A stretch of 44,533 nucleotides of DNA from Opitutales bacterium UBA5694 (GTDB lineage: Bacteria; Verrucomicrobiota; Verrucomicrobiia; Opitutales; Opitutaceae): positions 247,680-292,212 of the forward strand of contig DIHO01000012.1 of assembly GCA_002420185.1 (NCBI GenBank). Direction: 5' to 3'. The notes under the pieces were generated by a model. That model ran no database searches, was not told the origin of the DNA, and saw only the letters and a program-made list of their open reading frames with translations. A program made the position numbers and the translations under genes. Shown one piece after another: positions 42,830 through 44,533 of this stretch (positions within the stretch are counted from its first letter, which is position 1; every line of letters starts with the position of its first letter).

Positions 42830-44533
42830 ATGAAATTGGGAAAGATGCTTAGATTTCTAAAAATATTAATACTAATAGTATGTGGAATTAGTAATATCTT
42901 ATCTGACTCATCGCCAGAAACAATTGAAGTTAGTTATCCTCTGATTAAGCCTTATGGCTACGGAACACTTTCTGGATGGTATGGAGATAAAATAAGCGAA
43001 TACCTGCTAGACCATCCCATAAAGTCGCAGCACGAACAGATGAATAGAAACTATGTAAAAAGTGGTGAAGAGTGGGCTTTCTTTCATTTCCCTGAAGGCG
43101 AGGAATTACCGGATTTAGGTGATTGGTGGGACTGGGACGTAGAACTAAAAAATATCAAAGACGTAATTGAAGACATTGGATCTGACTTAGGAAAATTTGA
43201 AACTCATTTTATTGCGGGAACGGAGGTAGTTGACCCATTAAATTGGGAAAAGACTGACGATCCACAACGATTTGAAATAACAAATACCGATTTAAAGAAC
43301 GAAATAAAAGCCAAATACTCAAACGGCTCTGCACTCAATTTCTCCCAAGCTGAATGGGACGGATTTGGCATAACGAAAATTTATTCATTCTCCTATGTAA
43401 ACATACAAGGAAACTATTTTAAGCCGATATCCCCCGGTAATAAAAGGATCAACGACGAAGTGGGTAACATGATTATAAGGGACAGTATAGATAATTATTA
43501 TCCACCATATCTTAAGGCTGAGGGATGTGGAGGAATATGTTACTATTATATGACTAAAAATAATAGAAAACGAAGCTATCTCGTCTTGAATCTGGGTTTT
43601 TGGAATGGAGTTAATGACCATATTTTGGACATACCTTCTGAGGAAGAAAAATTGCAAGAGGCAAGAATGGCAGTATATTCTTCAATCGTTCATGAATATA
43701 ATCACGTTGTCCAAATGCAATCAATTGATCCCCTAGTGCCAGGAAGGTGGAATGGGGAGGAGAATGGTTATGGGGAGCGTTCACCTAATGCTATATCAAG
43801 ATGGTGGCTAGAGAGTTTTGCGGCGAGCTTACCCGAAGCACTTGGTTATCATCCCCCTCATACGTTAAATGCAGTTCGTGAAAGTATAAATGATATTACG
43901 AGCGATAGCAGTTTGTCAGAAGATGAATTTGTAGATCGGATGATATATACGGAACCTTATGGCTATTTAACCAAGTTTCACTGGGGATCTCTAGCAGCTG
44001 CTTATATGGCAAAACTGACTTCTTGGAAATACGTCTTGATAGATTTCTATTTTGATTTCCAAAGAGTGGCATCTGACGTCGAAGCTCGCAAGGAGCATCA
44101 GAACACGATAGATTTGGTTCCTGAATTGGATAGGATTTTCCAGCATAATTTTGGAAAAACAGAAGAAGAGTTTTTAAAGAATCTATTTCGCATCGTCAGA
44201 TCAGGTGAACTGACGTTTGAAATGTTGTTCCCAGAGGGTAGACTAGATTTTGACGGTGATTCGGTTGATGATGGCGGTGCGGATGAATTTCCCTTTGATG
44301 CATCAGAGAGCATAGACACGGACAAGGACGGGATCGGTAATAACGCTGACGAAGATGACGATGGAGATGGGTACTTTGACATTGCTGAGGCGGTAGCTGG
44401 TGGCGATTCTCTGGATGCTTTAGATTTGGCAGTAACAAAAGATTATTTTGCTGGACTGGGATTTTCCAAAACTAGTGAAGTGGCCGCCGCTAGAACATCT
44501 GGTCAAAATGATGTCACTACCTCTCCCTCGGTA
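42830..44533 (+). CDS. Secreted HEXXH metalloprotease-like protein with thrombospondin-type-3 repeats (runs off the right edge)
   Basis: The frame is open for 568 codons from ATG 42830 to the window edge; a second ATG at 42845 would also give a signal peptide (FLKILILIVCGISNILS). A catalytic zinc motif H288-E-Y-N-H292 sits in SSIVHEYNHVVQMQ, and WWLESFAASLPEALGY with Glu328 is a candidate third ligand, as in gluzincins. From about residue 472 there are calcium-binding thrombospondin-type-3-like Asp repeats (FDGDSVDDGG, DTDKDGIGNNADEDDDGDGY), common in secreted proteins of marine bacteria. Composition is more AT-rich than the core genes. It follows the hsd scar and looks acquired. I recognise no named peptidase family; it may be a new one. 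Confidence 0.82.
   Translation, partial: MKLGKMLRFLKILILIVCGISNILSDSSPETIEVSYPLIKPYGYGTLSGWYGDKISEYLLDHPIKSQHEQMNRNYVKSGEEWAFFHFPEGEELPDLGDWWDWDVELKNIKDVIEDIGSDLGKFETHFIAGTEVVDPLNWEKTDDPQRFEITNTDLKNEIKAKYSNGSALNFSQAEWDGFGITKIYSFSYVNIQGNYFKPISPGNKRINDEVGNMIIRDSIDNYYPPYLKAEGCGGICYYYMTKNNRKRSYLVLNLGFWNGVNDHILDIPSEEEKLQEARMAVYSSIVHEYNHVVQMQSIDPLVPGRWNGEENGYGERSPNAISRWWLESFAASLPEALGYHPPHTLNAVRESINDITSDSSLSEDEFVDRMIYTEPYGYLTKFHWGSLAAAYMAKLTSWKYVLIDFYFDFQRVASDVEARKEHQNTIDLVPELDRIFQHNFGKTEEEFLKNLFRIVRSGELTFEMLFPEGRLDFDGDSVDDGGADEFPFDASESIDTDKDGIGNNADEDDDGDGYFDIAEAVAGGDSLDALDLAVTKDYFAGLGFSKTSEVAAARTSGQNDVTTSPSV

Noticed and set aside
44098..44438. Minus-strand Ser/Pro- and His-rich frames at the right edge
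   Set aside because: They are complements of Asp/Gly-rich TSP3 codons in the metalloprotease gene.

Overview
The window looks like chromosomal DNA of a marine member of the Verrucomicrobiota, most likely class Opitutia (Puniceicoccales or relatives). The grounds are three formylglycine-type sulfatases, an ECF sigma/anti-sigma pair, a secreted protein carrying an ELEPFSVDT segment like the L-S-P-F-E-V motif common in Opitutia envelope proteins, hemA joined to a CcsA/HemX-type gene, and few strong Shine-Dalgarno sites. This placement is inference; no rRNA gene is present.

Layout. 1-5.1 kb: envelope genes, namely the end of a collagen-like membrane protein, a four-helix coiled-coil protein, a BamE-like lipoprotein-domain protein, a TonB-type protein with two TonB C-terminal domains, a YHYH/nuclease-like protein and a DUF2059 protein. 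5.5-8.5 kb: a secreted esterase, a gene-poor gap with the 3' end of a tRNA, and an ECF sigma/anti-sigma operon. 8.5-13.7 kb: minus-strand housekeeping (dapA-dapB-ruvA; a tiny basic protein, ccsA/hemX-like, hemA) interrupted by a wrecked pilT. 13.7-19.7 kb: a thiG scrap, a PurH-like protein without catalytic motifs, an M20 dipeptidase, an iron alcohol dehydrogenase and a HAD phosphatase. 20-25.3 kb: three sulfatases with a broken MFS transporter between them. 25.9-30.1 kb: an NAD-dependent epimerase/dehydrogenase, msrQ-msrP, a broken mscS and a glutaredoxin. 30.1-33.9 kb: a broken EF-hand gene, then a LacI regulator with two oxidoreductases resembling Bacillus yjmC/yjmF (hexuronate/aldonate catabolism). 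34-41.7 kb: a histone-H1-like protein with a clear terminator, a MoeB-rhodanese protein, a mannose-1-phosphate guanylyltransferase, ruvX, truA, a broken comF, accD and folC. 41.8-44.5 kb: tRNA-Lys and tRNA-Thr, then an AT-rich accessory segment with a fossil type I restriction locus (hsdM start fused to hsdR end) and the start of a secreted HEXXH metalloprotease with thrombospondin-type-3 repeats.

The strongest theme is gene decay. At least seven recognisable genes are broken or reduced to fragments (pilT, thiG, an MFS gene, mscS, an EF-hand gene, comF, hsdM/hsdR) beside intact core genes, and intergenic regions are long. This suggests a lineage in genome erosion, for instance a host-associated or recently specialised bacterium. 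Two intact genes are unusual: AccD keeps only one of its four zinc cysteines, and the PurH homologue lacks the KHANPCG catalytic motif. No complete new defence or biosynthetic system is visible; the least explained intact units are the collagen-like/coiled-coil/BamE-like cluster and the edge metalloprotease.
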